Below are positions 28,086-37,647 of a stretch of 64,000 bases of DNA, in pieces; position 1 is the stretch's first letter; each line of letters begins with the position of its first letter. Origin of the DNA: Sedimenticola thiotaurini (GTDB taxonomy: Bacteria > Pseudomonadota > Gammaproteobacteria > Chromatiales > Chromatiaceae); contig NZ_CP011412.1 of NCBI RefSeq assembly GCF_001007875.1, positions 62,001 through 126,000 of the forward strand. Reading direction: 5' to 3'. The notes below the pieces were generated by a model, which did no database searches, was not told where the DNA came from, and saw only the letters and a list, made by a program, of their open reading frames with translations. The position numbers and the translations under genes are program-made.

Positions 28086-28102
28086 TGCACCGGAATGGTG
28101 CG
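28086..28102. promoter_or_regulatory. NtrC-type enhancer site
   Basis: TGCACCGGAATGGTGCG departs from the NtrC dyad TGCACC-N4-TGGTGCA only at the last base. It lies 176 bases upstream of the urtA start, a usual enhancer distance, which suggests control of urea uptake by nitrogen limitation. Confidence 0.6.
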
Positions 28103-28166
28103 TGATAGCGGGTGTTGGGCGTGGCATGCACGTTCATGGGGCAGGGGTGGCAGATATGTTTGGATT

Positions 28167-31100
28167 ATGGCGATGGATCAACGGGTAGTTCCCACCAAGC
28201 GACGTTACAACCAGTGGGTTGCCAACGAAACGATGGAGGATTTTGCTCTCCGCTATATCGCTTCGCGGGCGCGCAAGTGGTCTGATGTGCGGATTGCCAA
28301 CACCGCGCTGGGCATTGTGGCCTTTCTGGCCCTGGAGGCGATCGGGGGCGCGATCACCCTGCAGTACGGTTTCGTCAATTCCGCCTGGGCCATCCTGGTG
28401 GTCTGCGTGCTGATCTTTTTATGTGGCCTGCCCATCTGCTACCACGCGGCCAAGTCGGGGCTGGATGTGGATCTGCTCACCCGCGGGGCCGGCTTCGGCT
28501 ATATCGGATCCACCGTATCGTCGCTGATTTACGCCTCGTTCACATTTATATTCTTTGCCCTGGAAGCGTCCATCATGTCCATGGCGCTGCAGCTGCTGTT
28601 CGATATTCCCCTGGCCTGGGCCTATGTGATCAGTGCCTTGCTGGTTATTCCCCTGGTGACCCACGGCATCACACGCATCAGCCGTTTCCAGCTCTGGACC
28701 CAACCGATCTGGATCGTGCTTCAGGTGGCACCGCTGGTGTTCATCATCTACCACCATACCGATGCGGTACTGACCTGGAGCCAGTTCGCCGCTGTGGACG
28801 GGCAGGCCGGCGAGTCGTTTGATCTGCTGCTTTTTGGGGCGGCGGCAGCGGTGATCTTTCCACTGATGGCACAGAATGCCGAGCAGGTGGACTATCTGCG
28901 CTTTCTGCCCAAGGAGGAGGCCAACTCCGGAAAGTGGTGGCTGGCGCTGACCCTGTCCGGCCCCGGCTGGAGTCTGTTCGGTCTGATCAAACTGTTCGCC
29001 GGCTCTTTCCTGGCGGTGCTGGCCTACCGGCAGGGGGTGGCGCTGGAGCTGGCGGATGATCCCACCCACATGTACCTGGTGGCGTTCAGCTATATCACCC
29101 ACAACCCGGAACTGGCACTGGTGCTGGTGTCCGCCTTCGTGATTATTTCCCAGTTAAAGATCAATGTGACCAACGCCTACGCCGGTTCACTGGCGTGGTC
29201 GAACTTTTTCTCCCGGGTCACCCACAACCATCCGGGGCGCATTGTCTGGCTGTTTTTCAACGTGGCGATCGCCTTGCTTCTGATGGAACTGGGTCTGTAT
29301 CACGCCTTTGAGACCATCCTGATCATCTTCTCGCCCCTGGTGTTGGCCTGGGTCGGTTCCCTGGTGGCGGATCTGGCGATCAACCGGCCACTCGGTCTGC
29401 GACCCCCGGAGATTGAGTTCAAACGGGGCCATCTCTATGACATTAATCCGGTCGGGGTCGGCTCCATGCTGATCGCATCGACCCTGGGCATCGCCGGCCA
29501 ACTGGAGCTGCTGGGTCCGACCTTCAAGGCGTTGTCACCCTTTGTGGCGCTGTTCACCCCCTTCATTACGGCGCCCCTGATTGCCTGGGCGACCGGTGGA
29601 CGTTACTACCTGGCAAGACCGAATGAGCTGCTGGGAACCCGGGAAGAGCTGGTCTGCTCGATTTGCGAAAACAGCTTTGAACCGGAAGATATGAGCAGCT
29701 GTCCGGCCTGCCGGGGTCCCATCTGTTCCCTCTGCTGCGCCCTGGATTCCAGTTGCCAGGATCGCTGTCGGCCGGATGCCCACATGGGGGTACAGACGTT
29801 TAATCTGTTGAGCCGGTGGTTACCGGATGTCTGGGTGGAGCGACTGCACTCCACGGTGGGGCATTTTCTGGTGATATTGCTGGTCACGGCGACCCTGATT
29901 GCGGGGCTGTTTACCCTGGTCTACTTCTCCCTGGATTACAGCTCGGTTCAGGCCGCTGTCCTGGTGGGCAATGCCCTGTTCAAGACCTTTTTTCTGCTGA
30001 TTATCGTGGCGGGCGTGCTGATCTGGCTCTACGTGCTGGCACAAAACAGCAAGCGGAACGCCCTGGATGAGTCGCAGCAGCGGACCGAACTGCTCAGCCA
30101 GGAGGTGGAGGCCCACGACAAGACCTATAAAAAACTGCAGGACGCCAAGGAGGCGGCGGTGGCGGCCAACCAGGCCAAGAGTCGCTATCTCTCGGGGGTA
30201 AGCCATGAGCTGCGCACACCCTTGAATACCATTCTCGGATATGCCCAGTTGCTGGAGGCAGACGACAAGCTGCCGGACCGCAACAAACGGGCGGCAGCGG
30301 TCATTCAGCGGGGCGGGGAGCATCTGGCCGACGTCATCGAGGGGCTGCTGGAGATCTCCAAGATCGAGGCACGCCGCCTGGATCTGCACCGTGATCAGGT
30401 CAACCTGCGCTCCCTGATCCAGCAGTTGGTGGAGATGTTTGATATTCAGGCGCGGGCGAAAAATCTCGCTTTCCAATATCGCTGTGAGAGCGACCTGCCG
30501 GACTATATCCTGGCGGATGAAAAACGGCTGCGCCAGATTCTGATGAACCTGCTCTCCAATGCGGTGAAGTTCACCCGTGAGGGTCAGGTGTCGCTGCAGG
30601 TCAGTTATCGTAACGAAGTGGCCAGGTTCATTGTCAGTGATACCGGTGTGGGGATAAAAGCGGAACACCTGGACAATATTTTCAACCCATTTGAGCGCGT
30701 CCGGGACGAACAGACCCAGTTTGTCAGTGGCACCGGGCTCGGCCTGACCATATCGCGCCTGCTTACCAACCTGATGGGCGGGGACCTGGATCTGCAGAGT
30801 GAATATGGCCAGGGAACCGTGTTCACCCTGTCACTCATGCTGCCGGTGATACATGCCCCCAAGGCGCTGGCGGTGCCGTCGAAACGGATCCGGGGGTATG
30901 GGGGTCAACGCAAGCGAGTACTGGTGGTGGATGATGAGCCGAGTCATCGGGCATTGATCGGGGACTTCCTGACCCCCCTGGGGTTTGAGGTGCTGGAAGC
31001 CTATAACGCCGAATTTGCCCTGCAGATGGCGGCGCAAAAAAACTTTGACCTGTACCTGCTGGATGTCCATATGCCGATCACCGACGGCTGGACGCTGGCT

Positions 31101-31535
31101 GCCCGGTTACGGGAGATGCAAGTCCAGGCCCCCATCTTCATGCTGTCCGGTAACGCCATTGAGGATCACCGGGCCGAGATGGTCAGTGACCTGCATGATG
31201 AATACCTGATCAAGCCGGTACGCCTGGAGACACTGCTGGAGAAGATGGAGAAGTGCATGCATATCGACTGGCTGCATGATGAACCGGCGAGCGTCGGGCG
31301 GGAGAGCGCCAAGCGGTCGCCACCGGTGGCCAACAAGTTACCATCCAACACGGATATTGAAGGCCTGATCTCGATGGCCAAGATCGGTTATCTGAACGGC
31401 ATATTGGAGAAACTGGATGCTATGGAAAAAGCCAATATCGATTCTGAATTTCTACAGTACCTGAAGTCCCGGGCCGAACTGTGTGACTTTGACGGCATGA
31501 CCCAGGCGATCAAGGGGTTGAGTTATGGCGCTTGA
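28167..31535 (+). CDS. Hybrid histidine kinase with NCS1-permease-like sensor, Cys-rich insert and receiver
   Basis: An 1122-residue membrane kinase. Residues about 15-480 form a many-segment domain resembling NCS1 (purine/cytosine/hydantoin) permeases. Residues 497-534 hold nine cysteines in CSIC, CPAC, CSLCC and CQDRC clusters, probably a zinc or redox site. Two further TM segments and a coiled coil follow. The HisKA box SHELRTPLN has the phospho-histidine near residue 680, then come ATPase motifs DTGVGI and GTGLGL, and a receiver with Asp near 966. The design parallels CbrA and CrbS, which use an SSS-family domain. Position beside urea genes suggests it senses urea or a ureide. The ATG at 28167 is chosen because upstream codons look non-coding. 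It overlaps the next gene by 11 bases. Confidence 0.85.
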   Translation: MAMDQRVVPTKRRYNQWVANETMEDFALRYIASRARKWSDVRIANTALGIVAFLALEAIGGAITLQYGFVNSAWAILVVCVLIFLCGLPICYHAAKSGLDVDLLTRGAGFGYIGSTVSSLIYASFTFIFFALEASIMSMALQLLFDIPLAWAYVISALLVIPLVTHGITRISRFQLWTQPIWIVLQVAPLVFIIYHHTDAVLTWSQFAAVDGQAGESFDLLLFGAAAAVIFPLMAQNAEQVDYLRFLPKEEANSGKWWLALTLSGPGWSLFGLIKLFAGSFLAVLAYRQGVALELADDPTHMYLVAFSYITHNPELALVLVSAFVIISQLKINVTNAYAGSLAWSNFFSRVTHNHPGRIVWLFFNVAIALLLMELGLYHAFETILIIFSPLVLAWVGSLVADLAINRPLGLRPPEIEFKRGHLYDINPVGVGSMLIASTLGIAGQLELLGPTFKALSPFVALFTPFITAPLIAWATGGRYYLARPNELLGTREELVCSICENSFEPEDMSSCPACRGPICSLCCALDSSCQDRCRPDAHMGVQTFNLLSRWLPDVWVERLHSTVGHFLVILLVTATLIAGLFTLVYFSLDYSSVQAAVLVGNALFKTFFLLIIVAGVLIWLYVLAQNSKRNALDESQQRTELLSQEVEAHDKTYKKLQDAKEAAVAANQAKSRYLSGVSHELRTPLNTILGYAQLLEADDKLPDRNKRAAAVIQRGGEHLADVIEGLLEISKIEARRLDLHRDQVNLRSLIQQLVEMFDIQARAKNLAFQYRCESDLPDYILADEKRLRQILMNLLSNAVKFTREGQVSLQVSYRNEVARFIVSDTGVGIKAEHLDNIFNPFERVRDEQTQFVSGTGLGLTISRLLTNLMGGDLDLQSEYGQGTVFTLSLMLPVIHAPKALAVPSKRIRGYGGQRKRVLVVDDEPSHRALIGDFLTPLGFEVLEAYNAEFALQMAAQKNFDLYLLDVHMPITDGWTLAARLREMQVQAPIFMLSGNAIEDHRAEMVSDLHDEYLIKPVRLETLLEKMEKCMHIDWLHDEPASVGRESAKRSPPVANKLPSNTDIEGLISMAKIGYLNGILEKLDAMEKANIDSEFLQYLKSRAELCDFDGMTQAIKGLSYGA

Positions 31536-32430
31536 TAACAGTAATCCGATTGTACTGGTGGTGGATGACTCACCAGACTCCCTGGGCATGATCAACAGTG
31601 CGCTCAACCAGGCGGGGTATACCGTGCTGGTGGCACTCAATGGCCAGCAGGCGCTGGATATTGTGGCGCAGATCAAACCGGACGTGGTACTGATGGATGC
31701 CGTGATGCCGGTGATGGATGGGTATGCGTGCTGCAAGCAGATGCGTCAATCCCTGCCCCTGCTGCCGGTGATCTTCATGACCGGTTTGACCGAGGTGGAG
31801 CATATTGTGCGGGCCTTTGAACACGGTGGTAACGACTACATCACCAAGCCGATCAAGCCGGAAGAGCTGCTGGCCCGTATCCGGACACACGTCAACAGCG
31901 CTAACATGATTGAGAATGCCCGGGCGGCACTGGATGTGGCGAAACAGTTCGTGCTGGCGGTCAACAGCGCCGGGGAGAGCTTGTGGGCCACACCGGAAAC
32001 CCGCGAACTGCTGAACGGAAACGGGATCGATTACCGGGATAACAGCAGTCCCTTCAGCGCCGCCTTGAAAGCCTGGATCACCGGTGATGAGATCAAGCAT
32101 GATCTGGTGGTGCAGACCTCCGGGAAGCCCCTGACGATCCGTTATTTCAAGGCCGTTGACAGTGATGAACATCTGCTGCGTATCGTCGGCCATGACCTGC
32201 TGATGGATGCGGATCTGTTGGGGAACGCTCTGCCCATCACCCGGCGCGAGGCGGAGGTGCTGCTGTGGGTGGCCCATGGGAAAACCAATCGGGAAATCGG
32301 TGAACTGCTTTCACTCAGTCCCCGCACCGTCAACAAGCACCTGGAACAGATCTATCCCAAGCTCCAGGTGGATAACCGTTCCGGAGCCACCTCCATTGCC
32401 ATCCAGGCATTGCTGGGGCTGCCGGTCTAG
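31525..32430 (+). CDS. Response regulator with LuxR-type DNA-binding domain
   Basis: A 301-residue regulator. It has an N-terminal receiver (VVDDSPDS, phospho-Asp in VVLMDAVMPVMDGY, Lys in YITKPIKPEEL), a central region of about 80 residues of unknown fold, and a C-terminal LuxR helix-turn-helix (ITRREAEVLLWVAHGKTNREIG, LSPRTVNKHLEQIYPKL). It overlaps the sensor-kinase gene and must be its partner. The output is probably the urt-ure region or its own operon. Its stop shares four bases with the convergent MerR gene. Confidence 0.92.
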   Translation: MALDNSNPIVLVVDDSPDSLGMINSALNQAGYTVLVALNGQQALDIVAQIKPDVVLMDAVMPVMDGYACCKQMRQSLPLLPVIFMTGLTEVEHIVRAFEHGGNDYITKPIKPEELLARIRTHVNSANMIENARAALDVAKQFVLAVNSAGESLWATPETRELLNGNGIDYRDNSSPFSAALKAWITGDEIKHDLVVQTSGKPLTIRYFKAVDSDEHLLRIVGHDLLMDADLLGNALPITRREAEVLLWVAHGKTNREIGELLSLSPRTVNKHLEQIYPKLQVDNRSGATSIAIQALLGLPV

Positions 32431-32891
32431 GCAGACCGGTGCGGGGGCGGCGGTTTGCGGTCGGAGACCGGCTCGTCCGGCCGGCTGAACTGATGATTGG
32501 ATAGTGCCTCGATAATGCGGCAGTCCGCCACCTTGTTGCCGCTGCACTGGTTGAGCATCCGCTTCAGCTCCCTGCCCATACTCTGTAACCGCTCAATCCG
32601 GGATTCCACCTCCAGCAGGTGGCGGCGTGCGATCTGATCCACAGTTGCACAGGGTTGGCCGGGATCGTCGCTCAGGGCCAGGATCTCCTTGATCTGCTCC
32701 AGGGAGAAGCCCAGTTCACGGCTGTGACGGATAAATCCCAGCCGATCCAGGTGAGCCTGACGATAGATGCGCTGGTTGCCCGGGGTCCGTTCCGGTGCGG
32801 GCAGCAGACCGATCTGCTCATAGTAACGGATAGTCTGTACTTTGCTGTTGCTGATTCTGGCCATCTGTCCGATGGAATAACGCACATTCAC
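32427..32891 (-). CDS. MerR-family metal-responsive regulator (ZntR/CadR/PbrR type)
   Basis: A 154-residue regulator with the MerR helix-turn-helix (YSIGQMARISNSKVQTIRYYEQIGLLP) and a dimer coiled coil. A Cys near residue 80 and the metal loop CSGNKVADC follow the Cys79/Cys115/Cys124 pattern of ZntR, CadR and PbrR. It would sense Zn, Cd or Pb and activate the divergent efflux gene by untwisting its 19-base-spacer promoter, which is present at 32905-32935. Confidence 0.9.
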   Translation of the reverse strand: MNVRYSIGQMARISNSKVQTIRYYEQIGLLPAPERTPGNQRIYRQAHLDRLGFIRHSRELGFSLEQIKEILALSDDPGQPCATVDQIARRHLLEVESRIERLQSMGRELKRMLNQCSGNKVADCRIIEALSNHQFSRPDEPVSDRKPPPPHRSA

Positions 32892-32904
32892 CGCAAATCA
32901 CCCC

Positions 32905-32935
32905 TTGAAGCTACAGTCGCTGTAGGTAGTAAGGT
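32905..32935 (+). promoter_or_regulatory. MerR-type promoter with 19-base spacer and operator dyad
   Basis: The -35 TTGAAG (32905-32910) and -10 TAAGGT (32930-32935) are separated by 19 bases containing the dyad ctacag-tcg-ctgtag. This is the classic over-spaced MerR-activated promoter, and it points at the cation transporter. Confidence 0.88.
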
Positions 32936-32975
32936 TAGGACATGGTTCATGAAATTGATACCCGGGAGAAGCGGA

Positions 32976-33647
32976 ATGGCGGGTTGTAATTGTGGTAACA
33001 ATCTGGAATTTGATGGTTTGTCGGTGGCGTATAAACGGATTCTGTGGATCGTTATTGCCATCAATGCAGTGATGTTCGTGGTGGAGGTGGGTGCCAGTCT
33101 GGCGTCCGGTTCCATGGCGTTACGGGCCGATGCGCTGGATTTTCTCGGTGACAGCCTGACCTATGGCATTACCCTCATGGCCATCGGTCACTCGATTCGC
33201 TGGCGGGCCTCGGCGGCCCTGTTCAAAGGGGTGACCCTGGCGCTCATGGGCTTGTGGGTATTGGGCGCCACGCTGTACCGGGTTTTCATTCTCGGCATTC
33301 CCAACGAAGCCATCATGGGCTCGGTGGCGCTGATGGCCTTCGCGGCCAATGCCACCAGTGTACTGTTGCTGCTCCGCTACCGGAACGGTGATGCCAATGT
33401 GCGGTCGGTCTGGCTCTGCAGCCGTAACGACGCGATCAGCAACCTGGCGGTCATGCTGGCTGCGGTGGTGGTTTACTACACCCAGACCCGTTGGCCGGAT
33501 CTGCTGGTGGCAGCGGCGATGGCGGGACTGTTTCTGCACTCATCCACCCTGATTATCCGGCAGGCGAGACAGGAAATTCAGGCGGATCGGATCGGCCGCA
33601 AGGAGTGCGTTGTGGTGGCAAGCAGGCCGGAACGTCAATTGCCCTGA
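32976..33647 (+). CDS. Cation diffusion facilitator family transporter
   Basis: A 223-residue inner-membrane protein with about five or six TM segments. It has paired CDF metal-site segments (SMALRADALDFLGDSLTYG and CSRNDAISNLAV), with no long cytoplasmic C-terminal domain. Its N-terminus CNCGN may bind metal. It should export Zn or Cd under the control of the divergent MerR protein. GGGAGA is six bases before the ATG at 32976. An in-frame ATG at 32949 is an alternative. Confidence 0.85.
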   Translation: MAGCNCGNNLEFDGLSVAYKRILWIVIAINAVMFVVEVGASLASGSMALRADALDFLGDSLTYGITLMAIGHSIRWRASAALFKGVTLALMGLWVLGATLYRVFILGIPNEAIMGSVALMAFAANATSVLLLLRYRNGDANVRSVWLCSRNDAISNLAVMLAAVVVYYTQTRWPDLLVAAAMAGLFLHSSTLIIRQARQEIQADRIGRKECVVVASRPERQLP

Positions 33648-33965
33648 AACGTCGCTGAAAATAACCCATTTGCCGTAACCGAGTGCCCATCAACGGTATG
33701 CAGCCGGGTGAGGTTTCCGTCTATCCCACTGCGACAGGCTGGAGTCATCAGGCAAATGTCTGATATGGTTGTACGTTAAGGAGTGCTCCCCTGACGGGTC
33801 ATTGTCTACCAACTAAAATCAAACAGACTGGCCCGCACTTAAACTCAAAACAAGAATTTACCGCCCGGGTCCCCGGCAACGTCATCGGTTTGCTACGGGA
33901 CAGCTGGCTCCGGACACAGGGTGCATCGACTCCACGCATTGAATTAATCCGGCAGGAGGTGGATT
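33648..33965. other. Intergenic region of 318 bases
   Basis: It separates the metal-efflux gene from the signalling cascade and should hold the promoter of the latter. A short inverted repeat atcag-N8-ctgat occurs near 33750. I see no gene, RNA or clear promoter. Confidence 0.4.
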
Positions 33966-34790
33966 TTGAGGGAGAAATACGGCTGGCTGGCGCTGTTACT
34001 GAGCCTGTTGTTACCCGGTGCGCTCCCGGCTGCCACCCCGGAACCGGGGCACCTCCGTTTTGGTGTCCTGCCGCTGCAGAGTCCGACCAAACTGGCGGGT
34101 ATGTTTCTGCCCCTGACCGGTTACCTGGAGCAACAGCTGGACCATCCGGTTCAGTTCGTCACCAGCGGCAGCTTCAATACCTTCATGGAGAAGGTGTCCC
34201 GGCGGGAATATGACATCATCTATCTCAACCCCATGCTCTACAGCCGCGCCCGCCAATACGGTTACCGGGTGATTGCCAAGGTAGCTTCCGAGCCCTTTAC
34301 CGGTATTCTGGTGGTGCGCCGGGATGGGCCGATCCAGTCTCTGTCGGCTGAGTCACTGCCGGCGGGACTGCGGATCGGTTTCCCGGATCCGGGAGCCTAT
34401 GCGGCGACAGTGATGGTGCGGGAGTATCTGCGTTCGATCGGGATCGACGTGGATCGGCAACTGCAGGTGCAGTATTTCGGTTCCCAGGACTCGGCTATCC
34501 TGGCGCTGCATAACGGTCTGGTGGATGTGACCGGGACCTGGCGTCCGTCTCTGCGCTCCATGCCCCGGGCGGTCCGGGATGACCTGCGGATTATTGCCGA
34601 GACACCACCCCAGCCGCAGATGCCTATCGCCGTGCGGGATGACCTGCCCGCCGATCAGATTGAACGACTCTCCCGGGCGCTGACCGGGCTGGCCGGCAGT
34701 GAGCAGGGCCAGGCAATTGTGCGGCGTCTGGGGTTCAAGCGGGGCTTCGAGGCCGCGCGGGATGAGGAGTACCGTGAGGTGAGCCGGTAA
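33966..34790 (+). CDS. PhnD-like periplasmic substrate-binding protein of a signalling operon
   Basis: A 274-residue exported protein with a signal peptide ending near PAAT (residue 22). The fold pattern is that of phosphate/phosphonate PhnD-type binding proteins (LRFGVLPLQSPTKLAGMF, YDIIYLNPMLYSRA). No ABC transporter genes accompany it. The kinase gene starts inside its stop codon (TAATG), so it probably presents a ligand to the kinase. The TTG start follows AGGAGG by six bases. The ligand is unknown. The sulfur genes downstream suggest a sulfur oxyanion. Confidence 0.85.
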   Translation: MREKYGWLALLLSLLLPGALPAATPEPGHLRFGVLPLQSPTKLAGMFLPLTGYLEQQLDHPVQFVTSGSFNTFMEKVSRREYDIIYLNPMLYSRARQYGYRVIAKVASEPFTGILVVRRDGPIQSLSAESLPAGLRIGFPDPGAYAATVMVREYLRSIGIDVDRQLQVQYFGSQDSAILALHNGLVDVTGTWRPSLRSMPRAVRDDLRIIAETPPQPQMPIAVRDDLPADQIERLSRALTGLAGSEQGQAIVRRLGFKRGFEAARDEEYREVSR

Positions 34791-36250
34791 TGGATGCCCC
34801 CCTGTTTTCCGCTGCATCGGTTCGACGTCGGCAGCGCCGCTGGATTCCGCGACCGTTTTATACCCTGCGTGTGCGTCTGATTATCTCCGTGGCACTGGTG
34901 CATGTGGTGTTGATGGGGCTGTTCACCTGGGAGGCGGTGGAGCGTCAGTCCCATGAACTGCGCCTGGAGATGGTCAATCAGGGGCGCTCCCTGGCCAGTA
35001 TGATGGTGGTGGCTTCCACCAACGCCCTGCTGGCGGAGGATCTGGCCTCGCTGGCGGAGGTGACCCGCCGGGTCGGGGTGCGGGAGGACGTTGCCTACGG
35101 TGAGGTGGTGGATATGCGCGGCTTCGTCCTGGCCAGTACCCGGGAGGGACGGGTGGGTCGGATGGTGGGGCCGATGATTGAACGGAATGACCGGTTCCCC
35201 CTGGCCGCCGATGACCGGGTGCTGGATCTGCGGGAGGATGTCCTGATCGGAAAGGATCGGGTCGGTTTTGTTTTGTTGGGGCTGTCCACCATCAATCTGG
35301 ACAACGCCCTGGTGGATACCCGCAATCGGGGTATTCAGTATATTTTGCTGGCACTGGTGATCGGCAGTGTGGCGGCCTGGTTACTCTCCCTGGCTGTGAC
35401 CCGGAATCTGCGTGACCTGACCCAGGCAGCGAAAAAGATCGGTGCTGGGGATCTGAACGTCCGGGTCAATGTGCCTGGCCAGGATGAGACCGGCACCCTG
35501 GCGCGGGCGTTCAACCTGATGGCGGCCTCCCTGCAACGCAGTTCCCGGCAGATGGAACAGGAACATCGCAAGCGCACCGAGGCGGAACGCCTGGCCTGTG
35601 TTGGTGAGATGGCGGCCTCCATCGCCCACGAAATACGCAACCCGATGGTGGCGTTGATCAACTCGGTGAAACTGCTGGAAGACAGCCAGCTGCCCGCCGG
35701 GGATCGGGCGGCGGTGGTGGATATTGTCAATACCGAGTCCAGTCGTCTGCAACGCATCCTGGACGACTTCCTGATGTTCTCCCGCCTGCCGATGCCAAAG
35801 CTGGAATCGGGCGACCTGAAAACCCTGGTGGAGCAGACCATCGGTTTGATCGGCCAGGATCCGCGCTACGGGGAGGGGGTCCAATTCGAGTGCCGCTACG
35901 AGGCGGATAACCACTGCCGCTTCGATTCCGACCTGATGCGCCAGGTGCTGCTCAATCTGATCATGAATGCTATCCAGGCAATCAACGGGGAGGGGAAGCT
36001 GATTATCCGTCTGCAACGGGAACAGGATCACCTCAACGTCAGTATCGTGGATAGCGGCCGGGGAATTCCGGAGGATATGGTGTCGGAAGTGACCAAGCCC
36101 TTTTTTACCAGCCGAAAGGATGGAACCGGCCTGGGTCTGCCGGTGGTGCAACGCATCCTGGCGCAGCACGGGACGGCACTCAGCATCACCAGCCTGGAGG
36201 GGTACGGCACTGAAATGGCGTTTGACCTGGAAGTAACGAGCGATGAGTAA
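34790..36250 (+). CDS. Membrane sensor histidine kinase (HAMP, NtrB-like core)
   Basis: A 486-residue kinase. TM1 lies near residues 30-50 and a periplasmic sensor domain near 50-178. TM2 and HAMP (to about 255) follow, then the HisKA box SIAHEIRNPMVALINS and ATPase motifs NLIMNAIQAI, DSGRGIP and GTGLGLPVV. It is co-translated with the PhnD-like protein before it and overlaps the response regulator after it by eight bases. The three form a ligand-binding, phosphorylation and sigma54-activation cascade. Confidence 0.93.
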   Translation: MDAPLFSAASVRRRQRRWIPRPFYTLRVRLIISVALVHVVLMGLFTWEAVERQSHELRLEMVNQGRSLASMMVVASTNALLAEDLASLAEVTRRVGVREDVAYGEVVDMRGFVLASTREGRVGRMVGPMIERNDRFPLAADDRVLDLREDVLIGKDRVGFVLLGLSTINLDNALVDTRNRGIQYILLALVIGSVAAWLLSLAVTRNLRDLTQAAKKIGAGDLNVRVNVPGQDETGTLARAFNLMAASLQRSSRQMEQEHRKRTEAERLACVGEMAASIAHEIRNPMVALINSVKLLEDSQLPAGDRAAVVDIVNTESSRLQRILDDFLMFSRLPMPKLESGDLKTLVEQTIGLIGQDPRYGEGVQFECRYEADNHCRFDSDLMRQVLLNLIMNAIQAINGEGKLIIRLQREQDHLNVSIVDSGRGIPEDMVSEVTKPFFTSRKDGTGLGLPVVQRILAQHGTALSITSLEGYGTEMAFDLEVTSDE

Positions 36251-37580
36251 TGTACTGATTGTGGATGATGAGTTTTCCATCCGTAAGACCGTCAGCCTGC
36301 TGTTAAAAGGGGAGGGCTTTGTCCCTTTTGAGGCGGCCGGTATCGATGAGGCGTTGGGCTATTTCGAGACCCAATCGATCGACCTGGTAATCACCGATCT
36401 GCGCCTGGGGATGGAGAGCGGTATCGATCTGTTGGCAAAGTTACAGGATCGCGGTCTGGCCACGGAAAGCATTGTCATGACGGCGTTCGGCACGATTGAG
36501 AGCGCGGTGGAGGCGATGCGCCTGGGCGCCTATGACTACCTGACCAAACCGATCAACCCGGATGAGTTGATGCTGCGGGTCCGCAAGGTGTTGGAGCGCC
36601 GCGCCCTGCGGGAAGAGGTGAAACGGTTGCGCATGGTGCTGGATGGCCGCGAGCAGATGCGTTCCATCGTGGCCGCCAGCGCCGCCATGCAGCAGGTGCT
36701 GGACGTGGTGGCGCGTATTCAGGATCGGGACATCCCGGTGCTGATTACCGGTGAGACCGGTACCGGCAAGGAGGTGATCGCCCAGGCCTTGCACAGCAGC
36801 AGTGCCCGGGCGGACAAGCCCTTCGTGCCGATCAACTGCTGTACCCTGCCTGAAGATCTGCTCGATTCCGAGCTGTTCGGGCATGTGCAGGGCGCTTTTA
36901 CCGGTGCCGGCGGCAGCCGGGAGGGGCTGTTCCAGCAGGCCGACGGCGGCACCCTGTTTCTGGACGAAGTGGGGGATGTGAGCCCCCGTCTGCAGGCCAA
37001 GCTGCTGCGGGCCCTGCAGGAGGGTGAGGTGCGGCCGGTGGGTGGCAACAACATTGTCAATGTGGATGTCCGGGTGGTGGCGGCGACCAACCGGGATCTG
37101 GAGGAGATGGCCGACAGGGGGGAGTTTCGGAGCGACCTGCTGTTTCGTCTCAACGTGTTGCCGATTCACCTGCCGCCCCTGCGGGAGCGGCGCGATGACA
37201 TCCTGCCGCTGGCCTGGCATTTCATCCACCAGCTGCATGAGCGCCTGGGGCGGGATGACCTGGGTCTCTCCACGGCGGCCCAGGAGAAGTTGCAGCAGTA
37301 TGACTGGCCCGGCAATGTGCGCCAGCTGGAGAATGTTATCGAGCGCAGTTTTGCCCTCTTTCCCGGGCCGGTGCTGGATGCTCACCAAATTATCATCTCC
37401 ACGCCCGGTAAGGGTGCGGCCAGTGAAGTGCGCGACGAGACCACCCTCACCATCGCCGAACTGGAGGCGCGTCATATCCGGGCGGTGCTGGAAGCGAACA
37501 ACCACAACCAGGTGGCGGCAGCCCGTGTATTGGGGATCAGCCGTTCCACCCTGAGACGCAAAATGAGTCAGATGGGGTGA
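36243..37580 (+). CDS. NtrC-family sigma54 response regulator
   Basis: A 445-residue regulator with a receiver (IVDDEFS, Asp in LVITDLRL, Lys in YLTKPI) and a AAA+ domain with GETGTGKE, the GAFTGA loop and GGTLFLDEVGD. A Fis-type helix-turn-helix (NNHNQVAAARVLGISRSTLRRKM) ends it. It activates RNA polymerase with sigma54. A sigma54 promoter begins 100 bases after its stop and leads into the sulfur-relay genes, the obvious target. Confidence 0.95.
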   Translation: MSNVLIVDDEFSIRKTVSLLLKGEGFVPFEAAGIDEALGYFETQSIDLVITDLRLGMESGIDLLAKLQDRGLATESIVMTAFGTIESAVEAMRLGAYDYLTKPINPDELMLRVRKVLERRALREEVKRLRMVLDGREQMRSIVAASAAMQQVLDVVARIQDRDIPVLITGETGTGKEVIAQALHSSSARADKPFVPINCCTLPEDLLDSELFGHVQGAFTGAGGSREGLFQQADGGTLFLDEVGDVSPRLQAKLLRALQEGEVRPVGGNNIVNVDVRVVAATNRDLEEMADRGEFRSDLLFRLNVLPIHLPPLRERRDDILPLAWHFIHQLHERLGRDDLGLSTAAQEKLQQYDWPGNVRQLENVIERSFALFPGPVLDAHQIIISTPGKGAASEVRDETTLTIAELEARHIRAVLEANNHNQVAAARVLGISRSTLRRKMSQMG

Positions 37581-37647
37581 TTCATTTTGCTACAGCCCCT
37601 GTTCAAAACAGATCAGAATCAGTATTTCATGAACTGTTTAACTTATT

